From Heracleum sosnowskyi (lineage: Eukaryota > Streptophyta > Magnoliopsida > Apiales > Apiaceae): 64,000 bases of DNA. The notes below the pieces were generated by a model. It did no database searches. It saw only the letters and a list, made by a program, of their open reading frames with translations, and was not told the origin of the DNA. The position numbers and the translations under genes are program-made. Of this stretch, positions 1-11,350 are shown in pieces. How positions within the stretch are numbered: position 1 is the first letter of the stretch; the number at the start of each line of letters is the position of its first letter. Location: assembly GCA_030848705.1 (NCBI GenBank), contig CM061238.1, forward strand, positions 57,327,133-57,391,132. The letters run 5' to 3'.

Positions 1-1010
1 ATAAAAGTGGACATTGGGTATATTATGAATCGTATGAGAAATATGAATGATCTAGATGGGATTTAACCCTCCTAATTTTAGGAGCAATATTATTGGCCTC
101 TTGTTTGAGTGAGACTAAGAAATGCACGGCCGTGCTCAAATGTTGATTTGATTTATGAGTCTACTCATCGATCAAGAAAACTAAGATTAAATTATGAAGA
201 GGATGACACATTACATGCCTCGAGTTTAATCTATAATATTAAGGTTAAAGGGATTATATTACCTGGAACATTATTCACGAAAGGATTAATCGAATCACCG
301 ATTTAATTATTATTACTTGGGTGGCAATGATGTATTACTAGATGCCGCTCATTGTTTACAATTTTCATTAGTTCTTAAAATTGTTACCAACGTAATAATA
401 ACCTATAGGGTCACACACAAAGAACGTTTGAAGGAGAAATAATTTAAATTATGAATTTAAATTTAAATAAGTAATTTATTCTATTTATAATATTAATTAA
501 GTATGACTTGATTAATTATTTAAATAGAAAATGGAATTACTTAAACTAGTTCTGAAATTAATTAAGTGCGACTTAATTAAATAATAAATTGGAATTTCGG
601 ATTAGTATTTTATTATAATTGGATTATAATTAGAAAACTATTTTCCTCTCTAAAAGAGGGCTGATTTTAATGATGAAAAAACGTTTTTACATTAAAACAC
701 TAGCCGCTTATGAGAGCAAGAAAAGAGAGAGAGAAAGAAGCAGTTTTCGGGTGCTAGTATACATCAATCCTTCAAGAAAAGCGTTTATGTGGATAACGTA
801 GAGTGTAGATCGCGAGAGCGGGATACATGGTGATTGAACAAGCTTTGGATATCCATTAATCTTCCATTAATGAACTGTTAAAGCTTCTTAAGGTATCTTT
901 TCTTAATCTCCGAATTAAATCTTTTGTTTTCGCATGGATCCTGCGGATGGGTTTCGAATTTTGATTTATTTTTACGTTTTTTGTTGCGTTTATGTGCTCG
1001 AAACCCTTCA
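1..1010 (+). mobile_element. copia-A LTR, 3' part (truncated by window edge)
   Basis: This stretch is nearly collinear with 22850-23833 and 29388-30420, and with the reverse complement of 17437-18420. It ends in the same ATGTGCTCGAAACCCTTCA as those copies. The copies at 23833 and 30420 are the LTR ends of a copia element, so this is another LTR of that family, plus orientation. It contains an AT-rich stretch and a CT/GA-rich leader near 720-740. No primer site follows at 1011, so it is probably a solo LTR or the 3' LTR of an element lying to the left. Confidence 0.85.
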
Positions 1011-1785
1011 GTATTGTTTACGATTGATTGGATTATTTGTGAGGCGATTTAACACCAAGGGGACATTTACAGGTATTTTATTCCAACAGAGATATCGGTA
1101 AGACTAGTAAGTGCGTCAAAGTTAAGTTACACTTGTTTGTGGAATGTGAGAATCATACGTTGAAGACTAAAGCACCGTCTCATGTTTGAGTATCGAGGCA
1201 GACGCGTGGATTCAAAATCGTGAGGATCAGATTGATGGTAATCACAAGAGCATTAAATCAAAGAAGGACGGAAATAGAGAATCGTGTTATAAGACAGAAT
1301 AAGGAGGAAGTCGTGTTATTCAGCGTTACGTAATAGCTAAGGACCAGAGGCAAGTCTCTATTCCTTTCACATATTATTGAGTGATATTATCTTCAATTAT
1401 TAATATGCAAGTTGAATAATTTTCACTTAATTTCCAAATTTTGATTCCTTTGCATTGAATTGCAAGTATTTCATTTAATCTCGTAAATGGACGAGTATTC
1501 TTTCATACCTTTTGAGGTCAGATTTATATTTCCATATTAATTGGGAAAAGTATATTTATTATGTTGAAACGATTTAAAAGATAGTTATGGGCCTTATACT
1601 AAGGCTTTCTTTCAAAAATCTTGATTTAAAAATATTAGGTTGGAATGTTACCAACCCTAGATGAGTGGGAACTTGTGAACCCGATGAGGGTAAAAACATG
1701 TTATTTTAAATTCTGAAGTCGTGGTACTTGTTCTACAAGTATTCTATTTTCCCATCTTGCACCTATGCAAGGATTATTATCATTT
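1011..1785 (+). repeat. decayed gypsy-type LTR fragment
   Basis: No coding potential is seen. The text has the layout of long plant Ty3/gypsy LTRs: a 'GGCAAGTCTCTATTCC' block, a pyrimidine-rich stretch, then 'GAGTGGGAACTTGTGAACCC'. It is not the same family as the long LTR at 13233-15439. It sits between a copia-A LTR end and the broken integrase of the Tat element, so it is probably another insertion that cut the Tat element. Borders are approximate and the family is an inference. Confidence 0.4.
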
Positions 1786-1789
1786 ATTT

Positions 1790-1905
1790 TTGATGCAATT
1801 ATCTGATCCAGCCCCTGATACGTGGAATCCTGTATTTGCATATCACATTCTCCCAGAAGAAATGCATCACCTGTTTGGTGGTTATCTTGGCTAAAGGTTT
1901 AGCCT
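1790..1905 (-). pseudogene. Tat integrase core, continuation left of the solo LTR
   Basis: The minus strand reads KPLAKITTKQVMHFFWENV followed by a degraded version of the conserved segment around the second catalytic Asp ('SDN'). It continues directly the ...DYFTKWIEA sequence that stops at 3239, proving that 1906-3233 is an insertion into one integrase gene. After about 1790 the frame and similarity are lost. Confidence 0.8.
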
Positions 1906-3233
1906 TGAAAGGCATATGTCTAGGCCTATTTGTAAACACCGAGGATTCTACTCAACTTTAATTAAGATGTAATAAGTAAATAATAAAAATCAAATGTCAC
2001 AGGAATCTCAGAAGATTATATCTGTCAAAGAATGAAGATTAAAGTCATCTACAGATCACTTTAAGTGATTCTACATTGAAGAAGATCAACTTGTTGATCA
2101 AGCCTCAACGAAGTATTCAACCTCAGTGGATTTATTAAAGTGACGGAGATTTCAAGTGGTGACAACAAAAGATACTGGTTACAGAGTTCTAGAATGAAAA
2201 GGAAGTGAATCACTGCTTAAAGTCAAACGGATAAAGAACAGACATTGTCGTTAATCACTCATGAACAAGACAGTGCATTGAGTGTCAACGTACTATTATG
2301 TTTATTCTTTATCTAAGTTTTAAGTGATTCAGGAATTAATTGAGAAGTCAACTAATTCTATTTATTCTCTTATAAATAATTAATACTATTAAGTAAATTA
2401 CTTATTAAATTAATTCTGTAGAGAATTAATTTAATACATAATTTATTTAGTTAATTATTTAAATTAGAATAAAAATGAACTAGGAAGACTTAGGTTTGAA
2501 CTAGGAAGACTCAGTTTATTAAACTAGGAAGACTCACAACTGAGTCTTCCCGATTGTCTTCCTAAGCCAAATCTCAGTCTTCCCGATTGTCTTCCCTTCT
2601 CATTCCTTGTCTTCCCGAAAGTCTTCCAAGCATAAATGGATTGTTTTCCTACAAGTCTTCCTAGGCTAAATTGTATACTGTCAAGGCTTGCACGTGGATT
2701 GAAATAAAAAAGAAATGCATTTTGTTTAAATACAAGGCAGAAGACTTTGACGACATCATCACAACACAACATACAGAAAGAAAAAGGCAGAGCTTCTCAA
2801 CATTAAACTCTCAACTGTCTCCTTCAATTTCACACAGCAAAGCATTCAATTTCATCAAGTGAATTAATTATTGACTTGATCATAACATTAAATTCATAAG
2901 GATCATTTCACTTGTACTGCTTTAGCTTTCTAGCGGATCATAATCCCTAGATTTTATATCGAACTACTTTTTAGTATTCGATCCTTTTTATTACAAAAAT
3001 AGATAAATTCATGTCGAATTTATTCTAGGTTTGTTTTATTAAGAACCCTTGTAATCAGTGATCAAATTGTAACACTCGTCAAGTTTAATATAAGTTATAT
3101 TTAACTTGAATATTGTTTCAGTTTAATTCCGCATTAATTTGTTCTAAATTGTTAAATCTTTTAAAGGAAAAATTTGATTAAACTGTATTGTTTGTATTCA
3201 ACCCCCCTTCTACAAACATATCAGGACCTAACA
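1906..3233 (+). mobile_element. solo LTR inserted in Tat integrase
   Basis: The 1328-bp unit begins TGAAAGGCATATG and ends GGACCTAACA. It is flanked on both sides by the 5-bp duplication AGCCT (1901-1905 and 3234-3238). Removing it and one AGCCT rejoins the integrase reading frame. The interior has no internal coding region; it has repeated CTAGGAAGACT/AGTCTTCC blocks at 2485-2665 and the '...AACCCCCCTTCTACAAA' end common in plant copia LTRs. Known behaviour: unequal recombination between LTRs leaves such a solo LTR. The superfamily (copia) is inferred from the end sequence only. Confidence 0.85.
2485..2665. repeat. AGGAAGACT / AGTCTTCC direct and inverted repeats
   Basis: Inside the solo LTR the motif ACTAGGAAGACT occurs several times at 2485-2535 and its inverse AGTCTTCC several times from 2540 to 2665, giving potential foldback structure. 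It probably lies in the LTR promoter region. Confidence 0.6.
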
Positions 3234-3238
3234 AGCCT

Positions 3239-4190
3239 CAATCCACTTGGTGAAGTAGTCGATTGCTAATATCAATAAATTTCTTTGTGCACTTGCCATT
3301 GGAAATGGCCCAAGTATATCCATTCCCCACATGGCAAAGGGGATAGGTGAGTTAATGGATGTCATCATCTCTGGTGGTTGTCTAACCACTAGTGCATGCT
3401 TTTGGCACCGTTCACATTTCTTCACATAGCTCTTAGCATCTGCAAGTATGCTTGGCCAATAGAAACCTAGACGAGTGACTTTTTGACCAAGGGCTCTGCC
3501 CCCAAGTGCTGCCCACAAATTCCTTCGTGTACCTCCTTTAGGGCCAATTCTGCCTCTTGGGGTCTCAAACATTTCAGATAAGGAATGATGAAAGACTTCT
3601 TGTATAGGATTCCCTCAATCAGGGCATACCTTAGTGCTCTCACATATAGTTTTCGTGCTTCTGAAGTGTCATTGGGTAGCCACCCAGTTTCCAGATGAGC
3701 TTTGATGGGATCCATCCAACAACTAGAAACATCAATAGGTGCTACCAACTTTCCATTGATGCTTGGAGTCTTCAAGACTTGGAAGTACACACTTCCAGCG
3801 CAGTTCTCAATTTCAGAAGAAGCAAACTTAGACAAGGCATCGACCTTCATGTTCTCTTCCCTTGGAATATGTTCCACATAGCATTCATCAAACTGAGTCA
3901 TGATGGCCTTGACAAGTTTTAAGTACTTGGCCATGACTTCATCTCTGGCCTCAAACTCCCCATGTACTTGGGAAACCACTAGCCTTGAGTCTCCACATAC
4001 TTTCAGAGTTTTAACTCTCAAGGCTCCAGCCAGCCCTAAGCCAGCTAGCCTTGACTTCATTGTTTTAACTCTATGAGAAATTCATCAGGACTTTGTAGCA
4101 CTAAACCTACTCCACTTGATTTTGTTTTTGATGCTCCATCAAAATAGAGCACCCAATATTCTTTGAACTCCATTTCTTGATATTTCTCGT
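3239..4190 (-). pseudogene. Tat second (archaeal-type) RNase H and integrase N-terminus
   Basis: From 4190 down, the minus strand shows 'YWVLYFDGAS', the start of the extra RNase H of Tat elements, then 'CGDSRLVVSQVHGEFEA' and 'VDALSKFAS', the last with the final catalytic Asp. The integrase zinc-binding region follows, with its Cys pair in 'KKCERCQKHA', then 'MDILGPFP' with the first catalytic Asp and 'DYFTKWIEA' where the solo LTR interrupts it. Stops or frameshifts occur near 4060 and 3470-3570, so this is a decayed part of a once continuous pol. The product would have removed the RNA template and inserted the cDNA into the genome. Confidence 0.85.
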
Positions 4191-4199
4191 CTTCCACTA

Positions 4200-5640
4200 T
4201 TACTTCCTGCCCCTGACTTCTTGGTTGTCAATGGTGCATTCAACCATGAAGTCAGAAAGTGCCTGAGCTTTTATGGCCGTTCGAGGCTTATACTTGATGT
4301 CAAATTCGCCAAATTCAATAGCCCATTTGATCAACCTTCCACTAACTTGAGGGCTATGCAAGATGTTTCTTAGAGGTTGATTGGTCAAGACCTCTATCTT
4401 GTGAGCCTGGAAGTACGGGCGGAGCTTTCTTGAGGCCATTATCAAGGCTAAGGCAAACTTCTCAATCGTTGAGTAGTTTGTTTATTTCTACCCTTTGTAG
4501 AATCTTGCTCACGTAGTAAATGGGTTTCTAAACCTTCAATTTTTCTTTTACCAAAACGGCTCCAAGGGCTGTGTTAGAAACCGCCAAGTACAAATAAAGA
4601 GTTTCTCCTGGCTTTGGCTTTGCCAACAGTGGTGCCTCAGCCATGTATTTCTTCAGGGCCTCAAAGGCCTCTTGGCTCTCCGTTGTCCATTCAAAAATTT
4701 TCACATTCTTGAGTGCTTTGAAGAAGGGTAAACACTTCTCTCCAGACTTGGAGATGAATCTTCCTAATGCTGCCACTCTTCCAGTTAGTTTTTGGACCTC
4801 CTTTACATTCCTTGGTGGTTCCATGTCTAGAATTGCTTTGATTTTGTCGGGATTAGCCTCGATTCCTCTCTTGGAAACCATCAGGCCTAAGAACTTTCCC
4901 GAGCCTACACCAAAGGCACATTTAGTTGGATTCAACATCATCTTGTGGTGCCTCAGCACTTCAAATGCTTCCCGTAGATGGTTTATATAATCGGCCTTAT
5001 CGAGGCTATTAACCAACATGTCATCCACATAAACCTCCATGGTCTTTCCAATCAGGTGTCCAAAAATTTTGTTCACCAACCATTGATAAGTTGCCCCTGT
5101 ATTCTTAAGTCCAAATGCCATGACTAGATAACAAAAAACACCAAAGTCGGTGATGAATGATACCTTGGAGATGTCATCTTTGTGCATTTTGATTTGGTTG
5201 TTTCCACTAAAGCCATCCATGAAACTCAACATCTCGTGCCCAGCCGTGACATCTATTAGGGCATCAATCCTTGGTAAGGGAAAACAATCCTTATGACATG
5301 CATCATTCAAGTCAGTGAAGTCCACACATATCCTCCATTTTCCATTGGCCTTTTTGACCATCACGGGGTTAGCCAACCATTCTGGGAATTGTATCTCTTC
5401 AATGAATCCGGCCTCCAGAAGCTTTTCTACTTCTTGTTTAATGGCCTCTTGCCTTTCTCGAGCAAAATTTCTCTTCTTTTGTTTCACCGTCTTTCTTTCA
5501 GGATCCATATTCAACTTGTGAGTTATCAATTGGGGATCAATCCCTGGCATGTCAGTCGATGTCCAAGCAAAAACGTCATTATTCTCTTAAAGAAAAGATA
5601 TGAGCTTGCTTTTCAATGGCTCAGGCAATAGTGCTCCAAC
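4200..5640 (-). pseudogene. Tat reverse transcriptase and RNase H
   Basis: The main open stretch (5550-4528, 340 codons) holds the RT: 'RICVDFTDLNDAC' fingers, 'LMVSKRGIEANPDK' thumb and the catalytic 'YVDDML'. A connected RNase H begins 'LYLYLAVS' and continues after a frame break as 'MIMASRKLRPYFQAHKIEV' and 'WAIEFGEFDIKYKPR'. A short upstream segment (5640-5555) carries the usual linker between protease and RT with an in-frame stop near 5589. The RNase H catalytic Asp of the usual 'LYLYLAVSD' pattern is Asn here ('AVSN'). It is therefore inactive as it stands. Neighbours in order are gag-protease upstream and the second RNase H downstream on the same strand. Confidence 0.85.
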
Positions 5641-5684
5641 ATAAGTCACCTTCTCCAGTTCACCAAGGACTAAGGGAATTGGGA

Positions 5685-8156
5685 TTAAATCCTCAGCTGG
5701 TTTCCCTCTTCGGTCCTCATTGTCACTAGTATCCATATCTTCAATTGGGAGAACCTGCCCCCGATTCCATCAGGCCTAAATGTTGTTACGTAACAACTTC
5801 TAGCCATCTTCTGGTCCCCGTGTTCTTCACCAATTCCATTCCTCGTTGGGAACTTGATTTTCAGATGATAGGATGAGGCAACGGCCTTGAACGCATGAAG
5901 ACCAGTCCTTCCCAGGATTGCATTGTAGGTCAAAGTTGCCTTTATAACTATGAAGTTCAACATCTGAGTAGACGTATTCGGCCCTTGCCCTATTGTCATT
6001 GGGAGTTGGATAGTGCCTTCCACTTTTGATTCCACTCCATTGAATCCATATATGGGCATATTTGAGGGTGTCAACTGAGAGTCAGTAAAGCCCATCTTGA
6101 TAAAAGCATCATGGAATAAGATATCCACTGAAGCTCCATTGTCGACCAAAACTCTCTTGGTTTCAGAATTTCCTATCACAAGAACGATGACTAAGGGATC
6201 ATCGTGGGGAAACTTCACTCCCTCCAGGTCTGGATCATCAAAACCTATTGATACTTCTGTTCGGGCACGCTTCGGTGCTTCTCCGACCACAGTCATTACT
6301 TCTCGAGCATAAGCCTTTCTTGAGTTTCTAGAGGACCCAGCACCAGTTGGTCCTCCGAATATCATGTTGATAACTGGCCCTCGGGGCTTGGGATTTCGAT
6401 CTTGATCGTTGTCCCTTCTATCATAGTCCTTCCTTTCATAGTTCCCCCTTTGACTCCCTTGGTTTTCATCCTTGGTGTACTTATTGAGCTTTCCTCTTCG
6501 TATCAGAAATTCAATCTCATCTTTCAATTGCCTACAATTGTCGGTATCATGAGCGACTTCCTTGTGGAACCGACAGAATTGGTTTTGGTTCCGTTTGGAC
6601 ATGTCAGCCCTCATTGGCTTCGGCCATTTGAGATCTTCCTCCTTAGCTATCTCCATCAGAATTTGGCTCCTAGGAGTTTTTAATCTTGCATACTCCGTAA
6701 ACTTTGGTCCGAAATTGTTCCTCTTTGGAGGAGAATTAGAATCTTTTGATGTTCTAGGAAACTTCTCCTTGACATCATACTCCTGTGTTTCCTTCCTCTT
6801 CTTTGAATTTCCACTACCACCAGTAGTAGGTTCATACTTTCTCATGGTTTCTTCAGCCTTGATGTACTTTCCGGCTCTATTTTGGAGCTTCAGCATGCTC
6901 TCGGGTGGATGTTTTGCTAACGATCTTTTGAAGTGATCATCAGTAGTTCCTTGTTGCAGGGCTATCATAGCCACTTTGTCCTCCAAGTCCGGTACTTTCA
7001 GAACCTCCCGGGTGAATCGGTGGATATAATCCCTTAGGGCTTCATTCTTTCCTTGTTGGATTCCCATGAGTGATGTAGATCTTTTCTCATGCACTCTTCC
7101 ACTAACGAATTGATTGATGAAAGTCTTGCTTAGTTCCTTGAAAGACCCAATAGAGTTGGGAGGAAGACGGCTATACCAGCGTTGGGCCATGCCTGCCAAG
7201 GTTTGTGGAAACGCGCTACACTTGACCGCATCATTGGTTGGCTGCAACAATAGTGCATTGGAGAAGGTTTTTACATGATTTGCGGGATCTCCCGTTCCAT
7301 CATAAGCTTTGATCGTTGGCATCTTAAATTTCCTGGATATGGTGGCCTTCATGATGTCTTCAGTAAACGGTGGTGTTGGATCATCAGGATCTCCCAGGGG
7401 CAACAAGACACTAGGATCACCCCTTGGGGCTTCAACCCTCTTAGTCCTTCTTGGTGTTGGGTCCAGGTTGATTATCGGGACTCTTCCAGTTGCTCGGCCT
7501 TGAGATTTGGCGGCCTCCTCTTCTGCAAGGAGTTTCTTGAGTCTTGGAGTCTCTGCCTCATGGGCTGCAATTTTCTCCTTAGTAGTTTGGGGTTGTTCCC
7601 GATTTGTTTGGGAAGAACGTTTCCTCCTTGGGGTGACATCCCTCTCTTCTCCAGATGTATAATCCTCATCCTCAGTATAGGGACCCGAGTAGTCTTGAAT
7701 CAAAGGGGTCCGTCGAGTTTGTTGATTTTGAGGTCCCAGACCTTGTATATAAGGGGGGACATATGCTTCGTGGTAAGTGGGGTTGAGACCACTACCGCCC
7801 GCCATGGGTCGAGGGGGCATGCCATAGCTTGGCATCCCCAAAGTTTGAGTAGCGTATTGGGGGAGATCAGTAGTATGGAGTTGAAGACCACTTGATGCAT
7901 TCATGAGCAACGGGGAGGTTGTGATTGGTTGCTGGTGAACGGTCTCTTGTGGATTAGATCCAAGAATGACCATCTGCAGGGGATTCGTCCCTTCAACTGA
8001 AATTGGGATTTCCGGTCCTTGAGTATTGGTGGGGATATTTTCCCCTTGAGTGCCAGTAGTTGGCGGTGGTTGATTTCCTTGAGTATCAGCGTCGGAGGTG
8101 ATAGGAAGATCCTCAGGAGTTTGAGTATCTCGAGTTGTTCTTCGTGTGTTTGCCAT
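5685..8156 (-). CDS. Tat gag-protease polyprotein (823 codons, open)
   Basis: This is a long intact frame starting 16 bases inside the primer site. The N-terminal third is low-complexity (Pro/Thr/Gln rich). The retrotransposon gag domain is around residues 280-420 ('FKELSKTFINQFVSGRVHE', 'DYIHRFTREVLKV'). A Cys/His segment 'FCRFHKEVAHDTDNC' lies near residues 525-545, and the aspartic protease has 'VLVDNGASVDILF' near residue 670. In this branch the protease triad is usually D-S/T-G; here it is DNGAS, as in many Tat elements. The product would form the virus-like particle and process the polyprotein. The end at 5685 comes from a frame break before RT, since the conserved linker continues in another frame. 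It is the best-preserved part of the element. Confidence 0.85.
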   Translation of the reverse strand: MANTRRTTRDTQTPEDLPITSDADTQGNQPPPTTGTQGENIPTNTQGPEIPISVEGTNPLQMVILGSNPQETVHQQPITTSPLLMNASSGLQLHTTDLPQYATQTLGMPSYGMPPRPMAGGSGLNPTYHEAYVPPYIQGLGPQNQQTRRTPLIQDYSGPYTEDEDYTSGEERDVTPRRKRSSQTNREQPQTTKEKIAAHEAETPRLKKLLAEEEAAKSQGRATGRVPIINLDPTPRRTKRVEAPRGDPSVLLPLGDPDDPTPPFTEDIMKATISRKFKMPTIKAYDGTGDPANHVKTFSNALLLQPTNDAVKCSAFPQTLAGMAQRWYSRLPPNSIGSFKELSKTFINQFVSGRVHEKRSTSLMGIQQGKNEALRDYIHRFTREVLKVPDLEDKVAMIALQQGTTDDHFKRSLAKHPPESMLKLQNRAGKYIKAEETMRKYEPTTGGSGNSKKRKETQEYDVKEKFPRTSKDSNSPPKRNNFGPKFTEYARLKTPRSQILMEIAKEEDLKWPKPMRADMSKRNQNQFCRFHKEVAHDTDNCRQLKDEIEFLIRRGKLNKYTKDENQGSQRGNYERKDYDRRDNDQDRNPKPRGPVINMIFGGPTGAGSSRNSRKAYAREVMTVVGEAPKRARTEVSIGFDDPDLEGVKFPHDDPLVIVLVIGNSETKRVLVDNGASVDILFHDAFIKMGFTDSQLTPSNMPIYGFNGVESKVEGTIQLPMTIGQGPNTSTQMLNFIVIKATLTYNAILGRTGLHAFKAVASSYHLKIKFPTRNGIGEEHGDQKMARSCYVTTFRPDGIGGRFSQLKIWILVTMRTEEGNQLRI

Positions 8157-8171
8157 GGTTGATGTTGTCTT

Positions 8172-8187
8172 CCCACAGACGACGCCA
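8172..8187 (-). other. tRNA primer-binding site of the Tat element
   Basis: Minus strand TGGCGTCGTCTGTGGG, two bases inside the LTR end. Tat elements usually carry TGGCGCCGTCTGTGGG here; the first nine bases of that fit the 3' end of tRNA-Asp. One mismatch is present. The primer assignment rests on known relatives. Confidence 0.7.
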
Positions 8188-8189
8188 AA

Positions 8190-8679
8190 TGTTATGGATT
8201 AAAAAATGTACTTGTATATTAATTGCTAAGGTTTAAAGAGCTTTGAGCTTTAATGGTTGCACTTGCGTTTCGAGACTAAATCGGTCCTCACAAGATGCCT
8301 ACGTATCTCAATTGATGTTAAGAATCAAGCCAAAGACGTAGTTATGATTGTAGGATTAGGTCCTTTATATAGGCGTCAAGAGCCTTGTATTTAGGGTAAG
8401 TTTAGGAGTCTTAGCTAATAAGTCTCCTTTTTGATAATGGATAAACATTGTATTTCTTGCTGAATAAGTCTTTTCCTTGTAGATAAAGGCGACGACTCAT
8501 TAATTGGGATTCTGGATCCTTCTTTGATGAATTTACCATATTTTGGACTCTTTTCATGAGCTGTATATTTTCCTTATTTATTAATTACGAAATTAATAAA
8601 TAATCAGGGTTTTGGGCCTTAATTATTGGGCCTTTCCAATGAATCATTAATTATATTTCTATAATTAATTTTCTGAACA
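8190..8679 (-). mobile_element. 5' LTR of the Tat element
   Basis: On the minus strand it begins TGTTCAGAAAATTAAT and ends AATCCATAACA, with inverted TGTT/AACA ends and a length of 490 bp. A TATA-like CCTATATAAAGGA on the minus strand (8362-8373) lies mid-LTR, as expected for the transcription start. It abuts the primer site. The partner LTR is not in the window. Confidence 0.8.
8362..8373 (-). promoter_or_regulatory. TATA box of the Tat 5' LTR
   Basis: Minus-strand CTATATAAAGGA is the only TATA-like sequence in the LTR placed about 170 bases from its internal end. It would start the genomic RNA toward gag. Confidence 0.5.
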
Positions 8680-10231
8680 TATATGTGTGATATTTGATTT
8701 GAAGTTGAAAGTTTTGATTTGGGATTTTTGTCGGATTAGAAGTGTAGTGTTTGTGTTAGTGATTGTTGATGTATAAATTGAGTACTTCTTTTTAAAGTTC
8801 TGATTTGTGAGTGTTGTGGCAGCCTAAGGAGTTAGAATGGTTGTTTAGTTGTATCTTATGTTGTGTAATAAGAATTGGTGGTGATTAAAGGTTTATGTTG
8901 AAGAATGTTGAGATGCCCAAAAACTGTCTGTTCTGTTTGGTTAATTGCGATTATTTGCTATCTGTTTTAGACAGTAAGTCTAGGACGATATTATTCTAGT
9001 TTTAGTCTAGTTTGCTCACGCGCAAACCTTGTATCGATAGGGTTAGCGAGTAAAGTGTTGGGTATAATTAACTAAATACACAGCAACAATAGGGCAGTTA
9101 CATATATTTTGTATCAACAAGAACAGGCAGATAAAACCAATAAACGAAACAAACAAGAAGGTCGAAACAATAATATAATTAGAGACTGAAAAATAACAAG
9201 ATAAGAAAGAACACTTATCTCTCTGTAGCTTTTCACAAATACTGAAAGATAAAGAAACAGTTGAGTCGCCAAGCCTTAGAGAACTCTTGACTGTTTTTGA
9301 AGAGATTACTACCCCACTTACGATGTGTTGGGTTGCAGCAATATCACTCCCTGGATAAAACAGCACAGATCAATCCACTCACAGTAGTATGAATGATCAA
9401 CAACGACCAGCACCTCAGTTTGCCCAAAAACTATGTATATTCTGTATGTGTTGAGAGAGAGAGAGAGCAAAGAAAAAAACTGATGCTCGGGTTTTTTCAC
9501 AGTTACATATATCTCTATTAGTCAAACGTTCTCCTTCTCCTTTGTATATATAAATACACTACTAGAAAAATAGGATTAGACATCACGCTTAAAACAACGG
9601 TCAGACAAACCACTGATGTTAAAAACCTCTATTACATCGAGAATATTAAAACCGATGTCTATTAGAAATCTAGACATCAGTTCACTCTAAAAGCGATGTC
9701 TAAAACTCGTTTTTAAAAAAAAAATCAACCTTCAGTTCCCCCTCTCTTTCCCCGCCTTAGCAAAAAATTTCCATAAATTCCCCCCAAACAAATTTTAACC
9801 TCGGTTGTCCCCCTTTCAAACACAAAATAGTAACACTTTAAAACAAATATAATAAAAAAACACAAAACACAAAACATAAATCAATTCACTCTCTCCCCCC
9901 TTTCTTCCCCACCTTCTCCAACGTAACCTTAGTTTTCAATTAAGCTCCTGTTATACCTTATTTGTCCGATTTCGGCTTTTAATTGTTCGATTTGTTTCTT
10001 TATTTCTTTTAATTGTTCGGCTTTACAACTCATTTATTTCATTTTCTTGTTTCTTCAACAGATCTGGAGCTTTGGTTTACAGTTCGAGTTCGGAGGCTCG
10101 ATCTACAGCTTTAGTTTCAGTTCAAGTTCACTTCTTTTTTTACTAAGGTATTTGATTTCGGTTTACAACTTCACCTATATTTCTGTTGTTGCTTGTATTT
10201 TTATGTGTATTTCATTTTTAAAGATCCAAAA

Positions 10232-10437
10232 ATGGTTTTCTTGAAATTATTATGGGCTTTCTTGATGAGCAATATTTTAGTGTTAAATGTAGTACCCATA
10301 TACTTAGATGCTTATGAAATTTTTTAAAGAATTTCTTGGTTTAGCTAAAAGCCTGAAAATATTTGATTGGATGGTCAGTATAAGGAGGAAAATGCATGAA
10401 AATCCTGAATTGGGCTATGAAGATTTTGAGACCATGT
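10232..10437 (+). pseudogene. fragment of an ILR1-like IAA-amino acid hydrolase, exon 1
   Basis: From the ATG at 10232 a short hydrophobic signal-like leader is encoded (MVFLKLLWAFLMSNI). After a frame break in a T-run near 10318, the frame reads 'FDWMVSIRRKMHENPELGYE'. That is the conserved N-terminal segment of plant M20-family auxin-conjugate amidohydrolases, which release free auxin in the ER. It stops at 10435 where other repeat sequence begins, so the metal-binding and catalytic regions are absent. It lies inside the CACTA and cannot make an enzyme. The family call rests on recognising this segment; the exact paralogue is unknown. Confidence 0.75.
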
Positions 10438-11222
10438 AATATCCCAAATTTTTGTAATATTTAAAACCTTGATGAATAGTAAATTTGTTGATGAAAAGTT
10501 TTTCAGACCACCCTATGTGGATGACATGGAATGAATGTTTCGAAGTTATATTATTGATGTATAAGGAGAATAAGTGAATGCAAACGCAATCAGAATCAGA
10601 AGATTCCCATTCGAGTTTTAAATCACTATTCACTGGACAATCAAGGAAGTATTGATTTGATCGTTTTAAGAAAGTATGTGGAATGAGAAATCCATGATCA
10701 TATCTTAAACCAAGGTGAGAAACCTAGGATTATATATTAGACAAAGGAAATGGAAAGATAAAGAAAGTACCCTAGATTTGGTACAGAGAAACGTTTTTAA
10801 AATAACTTGAAACTATCGCGAAACAAAATCGTAACAAATTATGGATTAAACCCTAACCAAAAGAGGAGTATTATATAAGATCATAAAGTGAAATATATAA
10901 GAGGATTGAGGATACAAATGATGACATAAGCATGATGCAGAGGAGTGACATATGCCTTTTAGGTGTTTTTAATAAATACGATAATCATTAAAATTTGAGC
11001 CTGAATGACATATCTTGTTAGGATATGCAGTAGGGAAAAGATGCATGCTAGCAGCTTGTTTTTGCTTTGTGATACAAGTACCTCTACCTTTTATATTATT
11101 TGTAGAATTCAAAATAGCATTGGGACATATTTTGAAGCTTGCTGTCAGAATCCTTGACTCATAATTACAATTTTGTATAAAGACTGACCTACAAATATGA
11201 TTTGTATTTCCTTCCACACCAG

Positions 11223-11350
11223 GTCCTATACTGGGGTCAAATGAGCTGCAGGGACCAGTTACTTACAATTACAAGGAATTAAAATCAGCAACGAAGAATT
11301 TCAGTGAAGAATATAAATTAGGAGAAGGAGGTTCTGTTGATGTATACAAG
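11223..11350 (+). pseudogene. captured exon of a cysteine-rich receptor-like kinase (CRK)
   Basis: The exon is bounded by an acceptor AG at 11221-11222 and a donor GTAATA at 11351. It encodes 'GPVTYNYKELKSATKNFSEE' followed by 'YKLGEGGSVDVYK', the juxtamembrane and glycine-rich-loop region of CRK2/CRK42-type receptor kinases. In family members the loop reads GEGGFGDVYKG; here Phe and Gly are replaced (GEGGSVDVYK), so ATP binding would be lost. No further kinase exon is recognisable downstream. It is on the same strand as the ILR1-like fragment inside the CACTA. Confidence 0.8.

Larger units (their letters stand above)
1786..8679 (-). mobile_element. Tat-lineage Ty3/gypsy retrotransposon, 5' LTR to integrase, nested and truncated
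   Basis: Read on the minus strand, the element runs LTR (8679-8190), tRNA primer site (8187-8172), gag-protease (8156-5685), RT-RNase H (about 5640-4200), a second RNase H (about 4190-3800) and integrase (about 3600-3239, resuming at 1905). Two RNase H modules before integrase are characteristic of the Tat/Ogre branch. The left part is missing: integrase text fades near 1790. A solo LTR (1906-3233) splits the integrase. RT and integrase carry stops and frameshifts, so the element is not autonomous. Confidence 0.85.

Noticed and set aside
7275..7895. Long plus-strand open frame opposite the Tat gag
   Set aside because: It is the antisense shadow of a conserved gag-protease gene, with no recognisable domain and no promoter context.
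10969..11217. Minus-strand frame of 82 codons in the CACTA
   Set aside because: It lies in what should be the intron before the CRK exon, has no recognisable family, and may be open by chance.
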